DNA of 64,000 nt, taken from the NCBI GenBank assembly GCA_964630665.1, contig CAZVVN010000009.1, positions 1 through 64,000 on the forward strand. The letters are read 5' to 3'. Positions within the stretch are counted from its first letter, which is position 1, and the number at the start of each line of letters is the position of its first letter. The notes beneath the pieces are model-generated. The model saw nothing but the letters and a program-made list of their open reading frames with translations. It searched no databases and was not told where the DNA came from. Made by a program: the position numbers and the translations under genes. This DNA is from UBA9619 sp964630665. Its GTDB lineage: Bacteria > Pseudomonadota > Gammaproteobacteria > Arenicellales > UBA868. Shown in pieces: positions 7,538 to 17,162 of this stretch.

Positions 7538-10132
7538 ATGGAGGAACGGTACGACCCGCAACGGGTCGAGCAGGAGGCCCAGGCATTCTGGCGGCGCAAC
7601 CACAGCTTTGAGGTCACAGAAGACCCGAGCCGCAGAAAGTTCTACTGTCTTTCAATGTTGCCCTATCCGTCGGGGCACTTGCACATGGGGCATGTGCGTA
7701 ACTACACCATCGGTGATGTCATGAGCCGCTACCAGCGGATGCTGGGCTGCAATGTGTTGCAGCCGATGGGCTGGGACGCCTTCGGTCTACCTGCCGAAAA
7801 CGCGGCCATTCAACGGGGTGTGCCGCCTGCCGAATGGACGTATCAGAACATTGAGCACATGCGTGGGCAGTTCAAACGCATGGGATTTGCCTACGATTGG
7901 ACCCGGGAGCTCACGACCTGCCGGCCCGAGTATTACCGCTGGGAGCAGTGGTTCTTCAACCGCTTGCTTGAGAAGGGTCTGGCATACAGAAATAACGCCG
8001 TTGTCAATTGGGATCCTATAGACCAGACGGTACTTGCCAACGAACAGGTCGTTGACGGTAAGGGTTGGCGTTCCGGTGCAGTGGTTGAAAAGCGGGAAAT
8101 TCCGCAGTGGTTCATCCGCATCACTGCCTACGCAGACGAATTGCTGTCAGAACTGGATCAGCTTGACGGTTGGCCGGAGTCGGTCAAGACCATGCAGCGG
8201 AACTGGATCGGCCGTTCGGTCGGTCTGGAAGTCGATTTTGCGCTTGCTGACGGTGGTGAACCGCTGAAGATATTCACCACCCGGCCAGACACTATCTTTG
8301 GCGCGACGTTCATGGCGGTGTCGGCAGATCATCCCCTTGCCCGGGTTGCAGCGGCTGATAATTCCACTGTTGCGCGGTTTGTCGAGGCCTGCCGGGCTGG
8401 TGGTGTCAGTGAGGCTGACCTGGAGACCATGGAGAAAAAGGGTGAGCCGCTCGGCATCGATGCAGTCAACCCATTGAGTGGTGAGCGAATTCCAATCTGG
8501 GTAGCGAACTTCGTGCTCATCGGTTATGGCACCGGCGCTATCATGGCTGTACCTGCGCACGACCAAAGAGATCACATGTTTGCCACCCGCTATGAATTGC
8601 CGATCCGGCAGGTCATAGCACCTGCCGGCGGTGCTGCAGTTGACGTCAGGTCTGTGGCCTGGGTTGAGAAGGACGAAACTGTCACTGTCAATTCCGGCGA
8701 ATTTACAGGTCTTGACTACGACTCGGCGTTTGAGCGTATTGCCGACTACGTTGAAAGTCTTGGCATTGGTCGACGGCAGGTCAATTACCGGATCAGGGAC
8801 TGGGGAGTCTCGAGACAGCGCTACTGGGGGTGCCCGATTCCTGTGGTGCACTGTGATCACTGTGGTGTGGTGCCGGTACCGGACGAGGCGCTGCCCGTTC
8901 TGTTGCCAGAGGATGTGACCTTCATGGGGGTACAGTCACCGATCAAAGCGGATCCCGAGTGGCGCCGTACGGACTGTCCGGAGTGTGGTCGTGCGGCCGA
9001 ACGCGAGACAGACACCTTCGACACATTCGTGGAATCCAGTTGGTACTACGCTAGGTACTGTACCCCTGGTGCAGAGAGCATGCTCGATGAACGAGCAGAC
9101 TACTGGTTGCCGGTTGATCACTATATCGGTGGCATTGAGCACGCCGTCATGCACCTGTTGTACTTCCGATTCTGGCACAAGCTGATGCGTGACGCGGGTA
9201 TCGTCAACAGTGATGAACCCACCACGAAGTTGTTGTGCCAGGGAATGGTTCTTGCCGAGGCTTATTACCATGACAGCGAAGAATCGGGCAGGACCTGGGT
9301 GAGACCAGAGGACGTGTTAGTCGAGCGCGACGAGAAAGGCAGGATCACCAGGGCGACTTGGCAGCACGACGGCAGTGAGGTCACCCCTACCGGCTGGACG
9401 ACCATGTCCAAGTCAAAGAACAACGGGGTCGACCCGCAGCAGATGATAGATCGTTACGGTGCTGACACCGTTCGTCTTTTTGCGATGTTTGCCTCACCGC
9501 CCGAGCAGGCGCTTGAGTGGAAGGACGATGCGGTGGCAGGTTCGCTGCGATTTCTGCGACGCCTCTGGGCGCTGGTCCATCGTCATCGAGAAGCGCTGTT
9601 GTCAGTGCCAGAGGAAAAATCGGATGACGAACGTGATGATGAAACCCAGCAGTTTCGTCGACAGCTTTACACCGTGCTAGCCCGGGTCAACCGTGACATG
9701 GCTCGCTATCAGTTCAACACCGTGGTGGCTGCTTGTATGGAGCTTTTCAACGCCCTCGACCGTTTCGATCCTCGCGACAGCCCTAGCCGCCGTAGTGCTC
9801 TGTATGAAGCACTGGATATTCTGATCAGGGTACTGGCTCCGATCGTACCCCACCTTAGTCACTACTTGTGGCAGAGCATTGGCAGGCGAGAGGCGTTGCT
9901 CGATGCACCCTGGCCCGAAGTCGACAATCACGCTCTGGCAACGGCTCATCAGACGCTGGCGGTTCAGGTCAACGGTAAACTGCGTGGCCAGATTGAGGTG
10001 CCTGTGCAGGCGGATGAGTCGCTGATTCGTGCACTGGTGTTAGCCGACGGAAAGATCAGCCGTCACGTAGCAGAATCAACGATCCGACGCTTCATTGTGG
10101 TGCCGGGCAAACTGGTCAACATTGTCGTCTGA
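7538..10132 (+). CDS. leuS: Leucyl-tRNA synthetase
   Basis: Class I aminoacyl-tRNA synthetase charging tRNA-Leu. 864 aa from the ATG at 7538 (MEERYDPQRVEQEAQ), which matches the N-terminus of bacterial LeuS; longer in-frame starts add non-homologous residues. The HIGH box is His49-Met-Gly-His52. The KMSKS loop is TMSKS at 622-626, a variant in the first position. A CP1 editing domain (about residues 220-420, with TTRPDT) and a Cys-rich zinc-binding insertion are present. It starts the conserved leuS-lptE-holA block. Confidence 0.97.
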   Translation: MEERYDPQRVEQEAQAFWRRNHSFEVTEDPSRRKFYCLSMLPYPSGHLHMGHVRNYTIGDVMSRYQRMLGCNVLQPMGWDAFGLPAENAAIQRGVPPAEWTYQNIEHMRGQFKRMGFAYDWTRELTTCRPEYYRWEQWFFNRLLEKGLAYRNNAVVNWDPIDQTVLANEQVVDGKGWRSGAVVEKREIPQWFIRITAYADELLSELDQLDGWPESVKTMQRNWIGRSVGLEVDFALADGGEPLKIFTTRPDTIFGATFMAVSADHPLARVAAADNSTVARFVEACRAGGVSEADLETMEKKGEPLGIDAVNPLSGERIPIWVANFVLIGYGTGAIMAVPAHDQRDHMFATRYELPIRQVIAPAGGAAVDVRSVAWVEKDETVTVNSGEFTGLDYDSAFERIADYVESLGIGRRQVNYRIRDWGVSRQRYWGCPIPVVHCDHCGVVPVPDEALPVLLPEDVTFMGVQSPIKADPEWRRTDCPECGRAAERETDTFDTFVESSWYYARYCTPGAESMLDERADYWLPVDHYIGGIEHAVMHLLYFRFWHKLMRDAGIVNSDEPTTKLLCQGMVLAEAYYHDSEESGRTWVRPEDVLVERDEKGRITRATWQHDGSEVTPTGWTTMSKSKNNGVDPQQMIDRYGADTVRLFAMFASPPEQALEWKDDAVAGSLRFLRRLWALVHRHREALLSVPEEKSDDERDDETQQFRRQLYTVLARVNRDMARYQFNTVVAACMELFNALDRFDPRDSPSRRSALYEALDILIRVLAPIVPHLSHYLWQSIGRREALLDAPWPEVDNHALATAHQTLAVQVNGKLRGQIEVPVQADESLIRALVLADGKISRHVAESTIRRFIVVPGKLVNIVV

Positions 10133-10156
10133 CGGCTTGGGCCAGCCTCCAGACAG

Positions 10157-10162
10157 TATAAT
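10157..10162 (+). promoter_or_regulatory. Possible -10 element upstream of lptE
   Basis: A perfect TATAAT lies in the 77-bp gap between leuS and lptE. No good -35 hexamer is seen at the usual 16-18 bp spacing, so this is a weak candidate for an internal promoter driving lptE-holA-proA. Confidence 0.25.
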
Positions 10163-10209
10163 CGTGCCTACAGATTTCCCCGTTCTCACCCTGTGGTCAA
10201 GGTAAGACA

Positions 10210-10755
10210 TTGACGCATCGACTGCTTTTGCCTTTGTTGTTGACAATGCTTTTGAGCGGCTGCGGGTTTCATCTGCGAGGGCAGACCGAATTTTCTCCGC
10301 TTCTGGCAGTGCCCTACGTGAACGGGAAAGACAGTCAGTTCGTGAGCGCTCTGAATGCCGGATTGCAGCAAAGCGGCCTGTTGCCGACCAAAGACCCCTC
10401 GACAGCAACCGCCATCATAGATCTGACTGCGGTCGAATTTGATCGCAAGGTCATCTCTATCGACAGTCGGGGGGTAGCCACGGGTTATCTGCTGACATAC
10501 AGAGTTTCTTACCGGGTCGTGAACCGCTCGGGTAGGGTACTGGTAGAGAACGCACAGGTCGGGTTGACGCGTAATCTTACCTACCAGAGCACCCAGGTAC
10601 TGCAGAAAGAAGCCGAAGAAAGTGCACTGACAGAGACCATGATCGAGGACATTGTGCGACAGATGCTGCGCCGCCTGGGCAGCGTTTCATATTCCCGGAG
10701 CCGGGCGAGACGATTCGCGCTGGTCAGCGCGCAGCTGCAGGTTGCTGGTAGCTGA
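10210..10755 (+). CDS. lptE: LPS-assembly lipoprotein LptE
   Basis: Outer-membrane lipoprotein that plugs LptD and delivers LPS to the cell surface. 181 aa with a lipoprotein signal peptide ending in the lipobox LLSGC (acylated Cys18), followed by GFHLRGQ, a hallmark of LptE. The start is TTG at 10210 with an AAGG upstream. It lies between leuS and holA as in most gammaproteobacteria. Other Lpt components (lptA, B, C) are encoded at 48.6-51.1 kb on the other strand. Confidence 0.9.
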   Translation: MTHRLLLPLLLTMLLSGCGFHLRGQTEFSPLLAVPYVNGKDSQFVSALNAGLQQSGLLPTKDPSTATAIIDLTAVEFDRKVISIDSRGVATGYLLTYRVSYRVVNRSGRVLVENAQVGLTRNLTYQSTQVLQKEAEESALTETMIEDIVRQMLRRLGSVSYSRSRARRFALVSAQLQVAGS

Positions 10756-10758
10756 GTT

Positions 10759-11796
10759 TTGCGGGTTGCCCCACCAGCACTTGCTGCGCATCTGGGCAAA
10801 GGTTTAGCGAGTAGCTATCTTCTGTTCGGGAGTGAGCCGCTGTTGCTTGAAGAAGCAGCTGATCAAATCCGCCAGCAAGTGCGCGGCCATGGGGCGGCCG
10901 AAGTGCTTCGGTTCACCGCAGGGGTCGATCTTGACTGGTCCGAGTTGATTGCGAGTGCTCGTTCCCAGTCACTTTTTGCGAACCACCGGCTGATCGAAGT
11001 CCGCCTGCCTACCGGCAAGCCGGGTGAGACGGGTTCAAAGGCGTTGCTTGAGTTTTTGCAGCACTGTGGAACAGATACCACGCTTGTTTTGCTCACCGGT
11101 CCGATCGACAAACGGGCACGGGCCACAAAGTGGTTCAAGGGTATAGAGAAAAAAGGCGTCGTCGTAGAGGCGCGATCCATTTCACCTGACCAACTGCCCG
11201 AATGGATTCAGCAACGCTTTCGGAGTCTGGGAATCAGCGCCACCGGTGGAGCTGTGGACCGCTTGGCCTATTATGCTGAAGGTAATCTGATGGCGGCGGC
11301 ACAGGAGATCCGAAAACTGGCCGTGCTGCTTGATGAGAATGCTGAACTGGACGAGGAGCGCCTTGAAGCCCTGACCGAAGATCAGGCCCGATTCAGCGTA
11401 TACAATCTGGTCGATGCTGCCCTGGGCGCAGATGCCGGGAGAGCGTTACGGATTCTGACCGTCCTCAGGCGCGAGGGAACCGAAGCGGTACTGGTGGTCT
11501 GGGCTCTGGCCCGGGAGGCGCGGAGCATGGCCGCCATCGCCAAAGCGCTTGAATCTGGTGAATCACGTCCAACCGTGTTTCGCAGCCATCAGGTCTGGCG
11601 CAGCCGCGAGGGCTGTGTCAATTTGGCACTGAAGCACCACTCCGGATCCTACTGGTCGAGCCTGCTAGGCTGTTTGTCGAGTGTGGATCGGGTTCTGAAA
11701 GGACGGGCTACATCCGCCGGGGATGCCTGGGTCGAGTTGGAGCGGGTTGTGTTGTCCGTTTGTGGTATAACTACACTTTCGAGAATCATCTCATAA
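10759..11796 (+). CDS. holA: DNA polymerase III delta subunit
   Basis: Clamp-loader subunit that opens the beta sliding clamp during DNA replication. 345 aa with a TTG start at 10759, three bases after the lptE stop. The N-terminal segment SSYLLFGSEPLLLEEAAD and later features (ARFSVYNLVDAALGAD near residue 212) are typical of HolA. Translation is likely coupled to lptE. proA follows after 12 bp. Confidence 0.9.
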   Translation: MRVAPPALAAHLGKGLASSYLLFGSEPLLLEEAADQIRQQVRGHGAAEVLRFTAGVDLDWSELIASARSQSLFANHRLIEVRLPTGKPGETGSKALLEFLQHCGTDTTLVLLTGPIDKRARATKWFKGIEKKGVVVEARSISPDQLPEWIQQRFRSLGISATGGAVDRLAYYAEGNLMAAAQEIRKLAVLLDENAELDEERLEALTEDQARFSVYNLVDAALGADAGRALRILTVLRREGTEAVLVVWALAREARSMAAIAKALESGESRPTVFRSHQVWRSREGCVNLALKHHSGSYWSSLLGCLSSVDRVLKGRATSAGDAWVELERVVLSVCGITTLSRIIS

Positions 11797-11808
11797 GATA
11801 TTGAAAAA

Positions 11809-13089
11809 ATGACAGAAGTAGTCAAGATCACGAGTGATATTTCAACTTATGTGCACGATTTCGGGGTTGCGGCTCGTGACGCTGCCAGAATACTGGCGAC
11901 TGCGCCGACCCGGCAGAAGAACGAAGCACTGCAGGCGATGGCCAAAGGCACGGCCGATGGCAAGGCTCAGATCCTTGCAGCGAACCGGTCGGACATGGTG
12001 GCGGGGGAAAGCAGTGGTCTTGGTGACGCGTTGCTGGACCGGCTGGAGTTGACACCTGCCCGTATCGCCGCGATGGCTGAAGGGTTATGCCAGGTTGCTG
12101 CGTTGCCTGATCCGGTCGGTGAGGTCAGCGGACTGACTCAACGACCTTCCGGGATCGAAGTGGGCCGAATGCGCGTACCGCTGGGGGTCATCGGTATCAT
12201 TTATGAGTCCCGACCCAATGTTACGGCTGACGCAGGGGGCTTGTGCCTGAAGTCCGGTAATGCGGCAATACTTCGCGGTGGGTCGGAAGCCATTCATTCC
12301 AATCTAGCGATCGCCGGTATTCTTCAGCAGGGCCTGTCTCATGCAGGACTGCCGGAAGGCTGTATCCAGGTCTTTGACAGCACAGATCGGTCGGTCGTGG
12401 GGGAACTTCTAAAATTGTCGGAGTACGTAGATGTGATTGTTCCACGCGGTGGTCGCAGTCTGATTGAACGCGTCAGCCGGGAGTCGATGATTCCCATCAT
12501 CAAACACCTTGACGGTAACTGCCACGTGTATATCGATGGCGCTGCGGATATCGACAAGGCGATCGCCGTCGCGTTCAACGCCAAGTGCCGGCGTTATGGT
12601 GTCTGTGGGGCGATGGAAACGCTGTTGCTCGCCGAAGACATTGCGGAGACCGTGCTTGAGCGACTTGGATCGATGTACAGCGAGGCGGGGGTGGAAATCC
12701 GCGGCTGCGAACGCACACGTGAACTGCTACCCCAGGCAATTCCAGCCAAGGAAGCAGATTGGAGTACGGAGTTTCTGGCACCGATACTGGCTGTGCGAAC
12801 CGTCAAGGGTGTGGACGAGGCCATCGCGCACATCGAGCGCTACGGGTCCAGTCACACCGATGCCGTAGTGACCGAAGATCTTGAAACCAGCCGCAGATTT
12901 CTGCGGGAGGTCGATTCCAGTTCTGTTATGGTCAATGCCTCCACACAGTTTGCCGACGGATTCGAATATGGTCTTGGCGCAGAAATCGGTATCAGCACGG
13001 ACAAACTCCATGTGCGCGGTCCAGTGGGCCTGGAGGGGCTGACCACGCGCAAGTTTATCGTGTTCGGTACCGGCAGCGTGCGGCCCTGA
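11809..13089 (+). CDS. proA: Glutamate-5-semialdehyde dehydrogenase (gamma-glutamyl phosphate reductase)
   Basis: NADPH-dependent second step of proline synthesis, reducing gamma-glutamyl phosphate to the semialdehyde. 426 aa, full length for the family. The catalytic Cys266 lies in RRYGVCGAMETLL, and the IIYESRPNVTAD motif is near residue 130. It is inserted between holA and nadD, an arrangement seen in several gammaproteobacteria. Confidence 0.95.
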   Translation: MTEVVKITSDISTYVHDFGVAARDAARILATAPTRQKNEALQAMAKGTADGKAQILAANRSDMVAGESSGLGDALLDRLELTPARIAAMAEGLCQVAALPDPVGEVSGLTQRPSGIEVGRMRVPLGVIGIIYESRPNVTADAGGLCLKSGNAAILRGGSEAIHSNLAIAGILQQGLSHAGLPEGCIQVFDSTDRSVVGELLKLSEYVDVIVPRGGRSLIERVSRESMIPIIKHLDGNCHVYIDGAADIDKAIAVAFNAKCRRYGVCGAMETLLLAEDIAETVLERLGSMYSEAGVEIRGCERTRELLPQAIPAKEADWSTEFLAPILAVRTVKGVDEAIAHIERYGSSHTDAVVTEDLETSRRFLREVDSSSVMVNASTQFADGFEYGLGAEIGISTDKLHVRGPVGLEGLTTRKFIVFGTGSVRP

Positions 13090-13135
13090 TCTGTTTCGGA
13101 GTGCTACCATCACCACAGAAGGTGCGAGCTCAATC

Positions 13136-13765
13136 GTGGGTGTCTTTGGGGGGACATTTGACCCGGTACACCAAGGGCACTTGCGCACCGTTGCTGCGGT
13201 CAGGAATCGTCTGGCAATGGATAAAGTGCTGTTTATACCAACATTCATGCCCCTGCTTCGCGACAAGCCAGTGGCAGCGCCCCAGCAACGGCTGCAGATG
13301 GTGCGAATCGCTGTCCAAAGCTTCCCCGGTTTCGAACTTGATGAGCGAGAAATCCTCCGCTCCGGACCGTCCTATACTGTGCTGACCCTGGAAGAGCTGC
13401 GTTCGGAATACCCTCGTGTGCCGCTGTGTCTGATCCTGGGGTTGGACGCTTTCCTGACACTGCCGCAGTGGCACCGCTGGTCGGAGCTGCTTGAACTTGC
13501 CCACATGGCACTGATGCAAAGACCTGGCTGGCAAATGCCGGGTGACCCGCTTCCAGACTGGTGGACTCGAGCGCTCAGTGATCACCCCAAACAGCTGATC
13601 TGCCGACCGGCCGGCCGTATCCTGCCCGTCGAGGTGCCGGATGTCGACATTTCATCCACCGTGCTTCGTGACAGGTTGCGCGCCGGGCTTCCTGTAGGTG
13701 AACACCTGCCGGCAGGTGTTCAGCAATACATCGAGGACAATAGACTATATGGCTGCGGCGGCTGA
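13136..13765 (+). CDS. nadD: Nicotinate-nucleotide adenylyltransferase
   Basis: Transfers AMP from ATP to nicotinate mononucleotide in NAD synthesis. 209 aa with a GTG start at 13136. The nucleotidyltransferase signature GGTFDPVHQGHLR lies at residues 5-17, and the C-terminal ISSTVLRDRL motif binds nucleotide. Its end overlaps the start of rsfS by 17 bp. Confidence 0.94.
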   Translation: MGVFGGTFDPVHQGHLRTVAAVRNRLAMDKVLFIPTFMPLLRDKPVAAPQQRLQMVRIAVQSFPGFELDEREILRSGPSYTVLTLEELRSEYPRVPLCLILGLDAFLTLPQWHRWSELLELAHMALMQRPGWQMPGDPLPDWWTRALSDHPKQLICRPAGRILPVEVPDVDISSTVLRDRLRAGLPVGEHLPAGVQQYIEDNRLYGCGG

Positions 13766-14144
13766 AGGTTCCCCATTGAGTGTCATTCAGCTAAAACAAG
13801 CAGTTGTAACCGCGCTTGAAGATGCCAAGGCCAGAGATATCCGCGAGCTGGATGTCCGCGCCTTGACGGATATCACCGACTGGATGGTGTTGGCCAGCGG
13901 GACCTCAAGTCGGCACGTGCTGGCGCTGGCCGAGGGTGTTCGATCCCAGGTCAAACGCCACCAAATCGCACCGATCAGTAGCGAAGGCGAATTGACCGGT
14001 GACTGGGTCCTGTTGGATTATGGTGACGTCGTGGTTCACCTCATGTTGCCTGATGCCCGAGGCTTTTATGATCTGGAAAGCCTATGGGATGACCGTCTCG
14101 GCCGGATGGTTCAGTTGAAACGCGAAGGCCAGTCCGACAGCTAA
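13749..14144 (+). CDS. rsfS: Ribosome silencing factor
   Basis: Binds uL14 on the large ribosomal subunit and blocks subunit joining under starvation. About 131 aa from the ATG at 13749, overlapping nadD by 17 bp; the first dozen residues are not conserved, so a start slightly downstream is possible. The RsfS pattern is clear (ALEDAKARDIRELDVRALT, then DWMVLASGTSSRHV and GDVVVHLMLPDARGFYDLE). Confidence 0.92.
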   Translation: MAAAAEGSPLSVIQLKQAVVTALEDAKARDIRELDVRALTDITDWMVLASGTSSRHVLALAEGVRSQVKRHQIAPISSEGELTGDWVLLDYGDVVVHLMLPDARGFYDLESLWDDRLGRMVQLKREGQSDS

Positions 14145-14148
14145 CCCT

Positions 14149-14646
14149 ATGCGGCTGCTGCTGATTGCTGTCGGCCGCCGCATGCCGGGATGGGTAAACG
14201 ACGGTTACAACGAGTATGCTCGGCGGCTCCGTGGATCCCTGAAACTCGAACTTGTCGAAGTTGATGCCGGTCGGCGCACTCGAAACGCGGATATCGGGCA
14301 ACTGATTCGCGAAGAAGGCAACAAACTGCTTGCTTGCGTGCCCTCCGGCAGTCGAATGATTGCACTCGACCCCCGTGGTCGACAGTTTGACACCGAGACC
14401 TTGTCCATTAAGCTGGGTCGTTGGATCGACGAGTCCCAGGACGTGTCACTGCTGGTTGGCGGGCCGGATGGGCTCTCCGAACAGGTCCTGTCGCAGGCCG
14501 ATGAGTGCTGGTCACTGTCCGCATTGACCTTGGCTCACCCGCTGGTAAGGGTGGTCGTTGCCGAGCAGGTCTATAGAATGGTTAGTATTCTGACCGGGCT
14601 GCCTTACCACCGAGGGAACCGACCCGGCAAGAAGGACGCACCATGA
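14149..14646 (+). CDS. rlmH: 23S rRNA (pseudouridine1915-N3)-methyltransferase
   Basis: SPOUT methyltransferase acting on helix 69 of 23S rRNA. 165 aa. The SPOUT knot motifs are present (LLVGGPDGL near residue 102, and the C-terminal VAEQVYRMVSILTGLPYHR). It follows rsfS after 4 bp and overlaps maf by 4 bp. Confidence 0.95.
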   Translation: MRLLLIAVGRRMPGWVNDGYNEYARRLRGSLKLELVEVDAGRRTRNADIGQLIREEGNKLLACVPSGSRMIALDPRGRQFDTETLSIKLGRWIDESQDVSLLVGGPDGLSEQVLSQADECWSLSALTLAHPLVRVVVAEQVYRMVSILTGLPYHRGNRPGKKDAP

Positions 14647-15257
14647 CAGGCTGTATCTGCCTCGCATCGGCGTCCCCCAGGCGGGAGGCGTTGTTACGAC
14701 AGATCGGTGTACCTTTCTGGGTTCAGGCCGTGGATCTGGATGAATCGGTTCAGCCAGGCGAGGCGCCATTAGCGGTGGTGAAACGCCTTGCACTGGCGAA
14801 AGCTCACACCGCCCAGAACGAGATAAGGGAGAATGCCTCAGAAGTAGCGCCGGTGTTGGCGGCCGATACCATAGTTGTCGCCGGCCAGAAGATTCTGGGT
14901 AAACCACGTTCCCGGTCAGAGGCGATCTCGATGCTGACCCGGTTGTCGGGCTGTAGCCACCAGGTCGTCACCGGGATCGCTTTGCTGACCGATCACGGAG
15001 CCCAGGCTGAAGCCGTCGTCAGTACGGTAACATTTGCCACGCTGGCCAGCCATCAAATCGAGGCCTATTGTGACACCGGTGAGCCCTTCGGTAAGGCGGG
15101 TGCCTACGCCATACAGGGGATCGGCGCTTCTTTTGTACAGCATATCTCGGGCAGTTATTCTGGCATTGTCGGGCTGCCGCTGTATGAGACCTGCAGATTG
15201 CTGCGCCGGTCCGGCCTGATCTGGTCGGTCTGGTCACAGGAAGGTCAAGATGAGTGA
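14643..15257 (+). CDS. maf: Maf-family nucleoside triphosphate pyrophosphatase
   Basis: House-cleaning NTP pyrophosphatase of the Maf/YhdE type that hydrolyses non-canonical nucleotides such as dTTP analogues. 204 aa. The N-terminal ASASPRREALLRQIG motif is followed by VLAADTIVV and the KPRS signature. It overlaps both rlmH (4 bp) and rng (8 bp), indicating one operon. Confidence 0.92.
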   Translation: MTGCICLASASPRREALLRQIGVPFWVQAVDLDESVQPGEAPLAVVKRLALAKAHTAQNEIRENASEVAPVLAADTIVVAGQKILGKPRSRSEAISMLTRLSGCSHQVVTGIALLTDHGAQAEAVVSTVTFATLASHQIEAYCDTGEPFGKAGAYAIQGIGASFVQHISGSYSGIVGLPLYETCRLLRRSGLIWSVWSQEGQDE

Positions 15258-16749
15258 AGAGCTGCTGGTCAATGTGACGCCGCAAGAGACGCGTGTCGCC
15301 GTCCTAGAGAATGGGAGCCTGCAGGAGGTGCATGTTGAGCGTACCAGCCATCGCGGGTTTGTCGGGAACATTTACAAAGGCCGGGTTGTCAGGGTGTTGC
15401 CCGGGATGCAGGCCGTTTTCGTCGATATCGGGCTGCAGCGGACCGCGTTCCTGCATGCCTCAGACATGGTCGTACAGCGCGGTGAGAGAAACCTTCCTGC
15501 AGAAAAAAGCGATACCCATCAGAACGTGTCGTCTGCCCCCCCCGACATTGTCCGGTTGACACACGAGGGCCAGGAACTGGTGGTGCAGGTGGTCAAAGAC
15601 CCCATAGGCAGCAAGGGCGCCAGGCTGACGACCCAGCTTTCACTGCCATCGCGCCATCTTGTGTTGTTGCCGGGCTCTGATCAACTGGGCGTCTCTCAGC
15701 GTATACAGAACCCCGAGGAGCGCGACAGGCTTCGGCAGGTTCTGAACGATGCGATGCAGCTGAACCCAGTGGCCGGCGGATTTATCGTGCGCACCGTTGC
15801 TGAGTCACTCGAGGTCATGGACTTGACTGCCGATCTCGATTTCCTGCAACGCAGCTGGGAGCGGATCGAGGCGAAGATCCCTGAGGCAAAAGCGGGTGCC
15901 CTGATCCATGAGGACTTGCCGTTGACACTACGCCTGGTGCGTGATCTTGCCAGCGGCGCTGTAGAAAGGATTCGCGTTGATTCCCGGGAATCGTTTGAGT
16001 CAATCCGGCGGTTTGCCAATGACCTGTTTCCAGAGGTGGCTCCACGAATAGAGTATTACAGCGGGGAGCGGCCGATCTTTGACCTTTACTCGATCGAGGA
16101 GGAGATTCAACGGGCGCTTGAGCGTACAGTACAGCTCAAGTCCGGTGGTTTGCTGGTCGTCGACCAGACCGAAGCCATGACCACCATCGACGTTAACACC
16201 GGAGCATTTGTCGGGCGGCGCAATCTCGAAGACACTATATTCAGAACCAACCTGGAAGCGGTCCAGTCGATCGTCCGTCAACTCCGCCTGCGGAACATTG
16301 GTGGCATCATTATTGTTGATTTTATCGACATGGCTGATGAGGAACACCGACGCCAGGTGATGCGAGCTTTTGAACGGTTGCTTTCCAGAGATCGTACGCC
16401 CTGCAGCATCACCGATATGTCGGGTCTGGGGTTGGTCGAGATAACCCGCAAACGTACCCGTGAGAGCCTAGAGCGAATGATGACCGAGCCCTGTCCAGTG
16501 TGCGATGGGCGCGGAACCCAGAAAACACCGCAGACGGTCTGTTATGAGATATTTCGCGAGGTTGTGCGCCAGGCGCGGGCTTTCGATGCTAAAGCGTACA
16601 TGATTCTGGCTGCCCAGGTCGTGATCGATAGGCTGATTGACGAGGAAGCAACCGCGCTTGCAGATCTTCAGGAGTTTGTCGGTCGGCCCGTTCACCTGCA
16701 GGTTGAACCGGCGTACTCACAGGAAATCTACGATGTGGTGCTGATGTGA
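15250..16749 (+). CDS. rng: Ribonuclease G
   Basis: Endoribonuclease of the RNase E/G family that matures the 16S rRNA 5' end and degrades mRNA. 499 aa. It has an N-terminal S1-like RNA-binding domain (about residues 37-130, with GNIYKGRVVRVLPGMQAVFVD), catalytic Asp314 (DVNTG) and Asp357 (DFIDM), and the zinc-link CPVC at 415-418. It lacks the long RNase E scaffold tail. It is the last canonical gene of the rlmH-maf-rng run. Confidence 0.96.
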   Translation: MSEELLVNVTPQETRVAVLENGSLQEVHVERTSHRGFVGNIYKGRVVRVLPGMQAVFVDIGLQRTAFLHASDMVVQRGERNLPAEKSDTHQNVSSAPPDIVRLTHEGQELVVQVVKDPIGSKGARLTTQLSLPSRHLVLLPGSDQLGVSQRIQNPEERDRLRQVLNDAMQLNPVAGGFIVRTVAESLEVMDLTADLDFLQRSWERIEAKIPEAKAGALIHEDLPLTLRLVRDLASGAVERIRVDSRESFESIRRFANDLFPEVAPRIEYYSGERPIFDLYSIEEEIQRALERTVQLKSGGLLVVDQTEAMTTIDVNTGAFVGRRNLEDTIFRTNLEAVQSIVRQLRLRNIGGIIIVDFIDMADEEHRRQVMRAFERLLSRDRTPCSITDMSGLGLVEITRKRTRESLERMMTEPCPVCDGRGTQKTPQTVCYEIFREVVRQARAFDAKAYMILAAQVVIDRLIDEEATALADLQEFVGRPVHLQVEPAYSQEIYDVVLM

Positions 16750-17114
16750 AAGGCCGGTCTACTTTTCTGCTTCTATTGTGTACTGTTGTGATGCTGGTGC
16801 CGGGCCTGGCCGCACAGGGTGTTCCGCGTACCCTGTTTGAGCAGGCTATCGGTCACGATGACTGGCCGCAGCAGCGAACTGCTGAGGCACTGTTGGCGCT
16901 GAGCCCAGTACGGGATCTTCTTGCTCTGTATCAGGAAGACAGCGGTCACAGGATCACGATCCGTCATCCGGGCGGCGACTATGGCGATGCCTGGGCCCAT
17001 GAGTTGCGTGACTGGCTAGTGGCTCTGGGCATTCCTTCAGCCCAGGTGTTACTGGAGCCAGGTTCCGGGGGGCGAGACCGAATACTGCTGTTGCTGGAGG
17101 CGACCGATGTCTGA
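16746..17114 (+). CDS. Small exported protein of unknown function
   Basis: 122 aa with a GTG start overlapping the rng stop by 4 bp (GTGA), so it is translationally coupled. Residues 1-24 form a plausible signal peptide ending in GLAA|QG. The mature part is about 98 residues; its C-terminal half (RITIRHPGGDYGDAWAHEL and following) looks vaguely like the OmpA-type sequence pattern, but I cannot assign it. No function is proposed. Confidence 0.6.
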   Translation: MKGRSTFLLLLCTVVMLVPGLAAQGVPRTLFEQAIGHDDWPQQRTAEALLALSPVRDLLALYQEDSGHRITIRHPGGDYGDAWAHELRDWLVALGIPSAQVLLEPGSGGRDRILLLLEATDV

Positions 17115-17162
17115 ACGATTGGCCTTTGCCAGCGGCTAAAGCTTTTCCCCGGGAGGGGCCTG

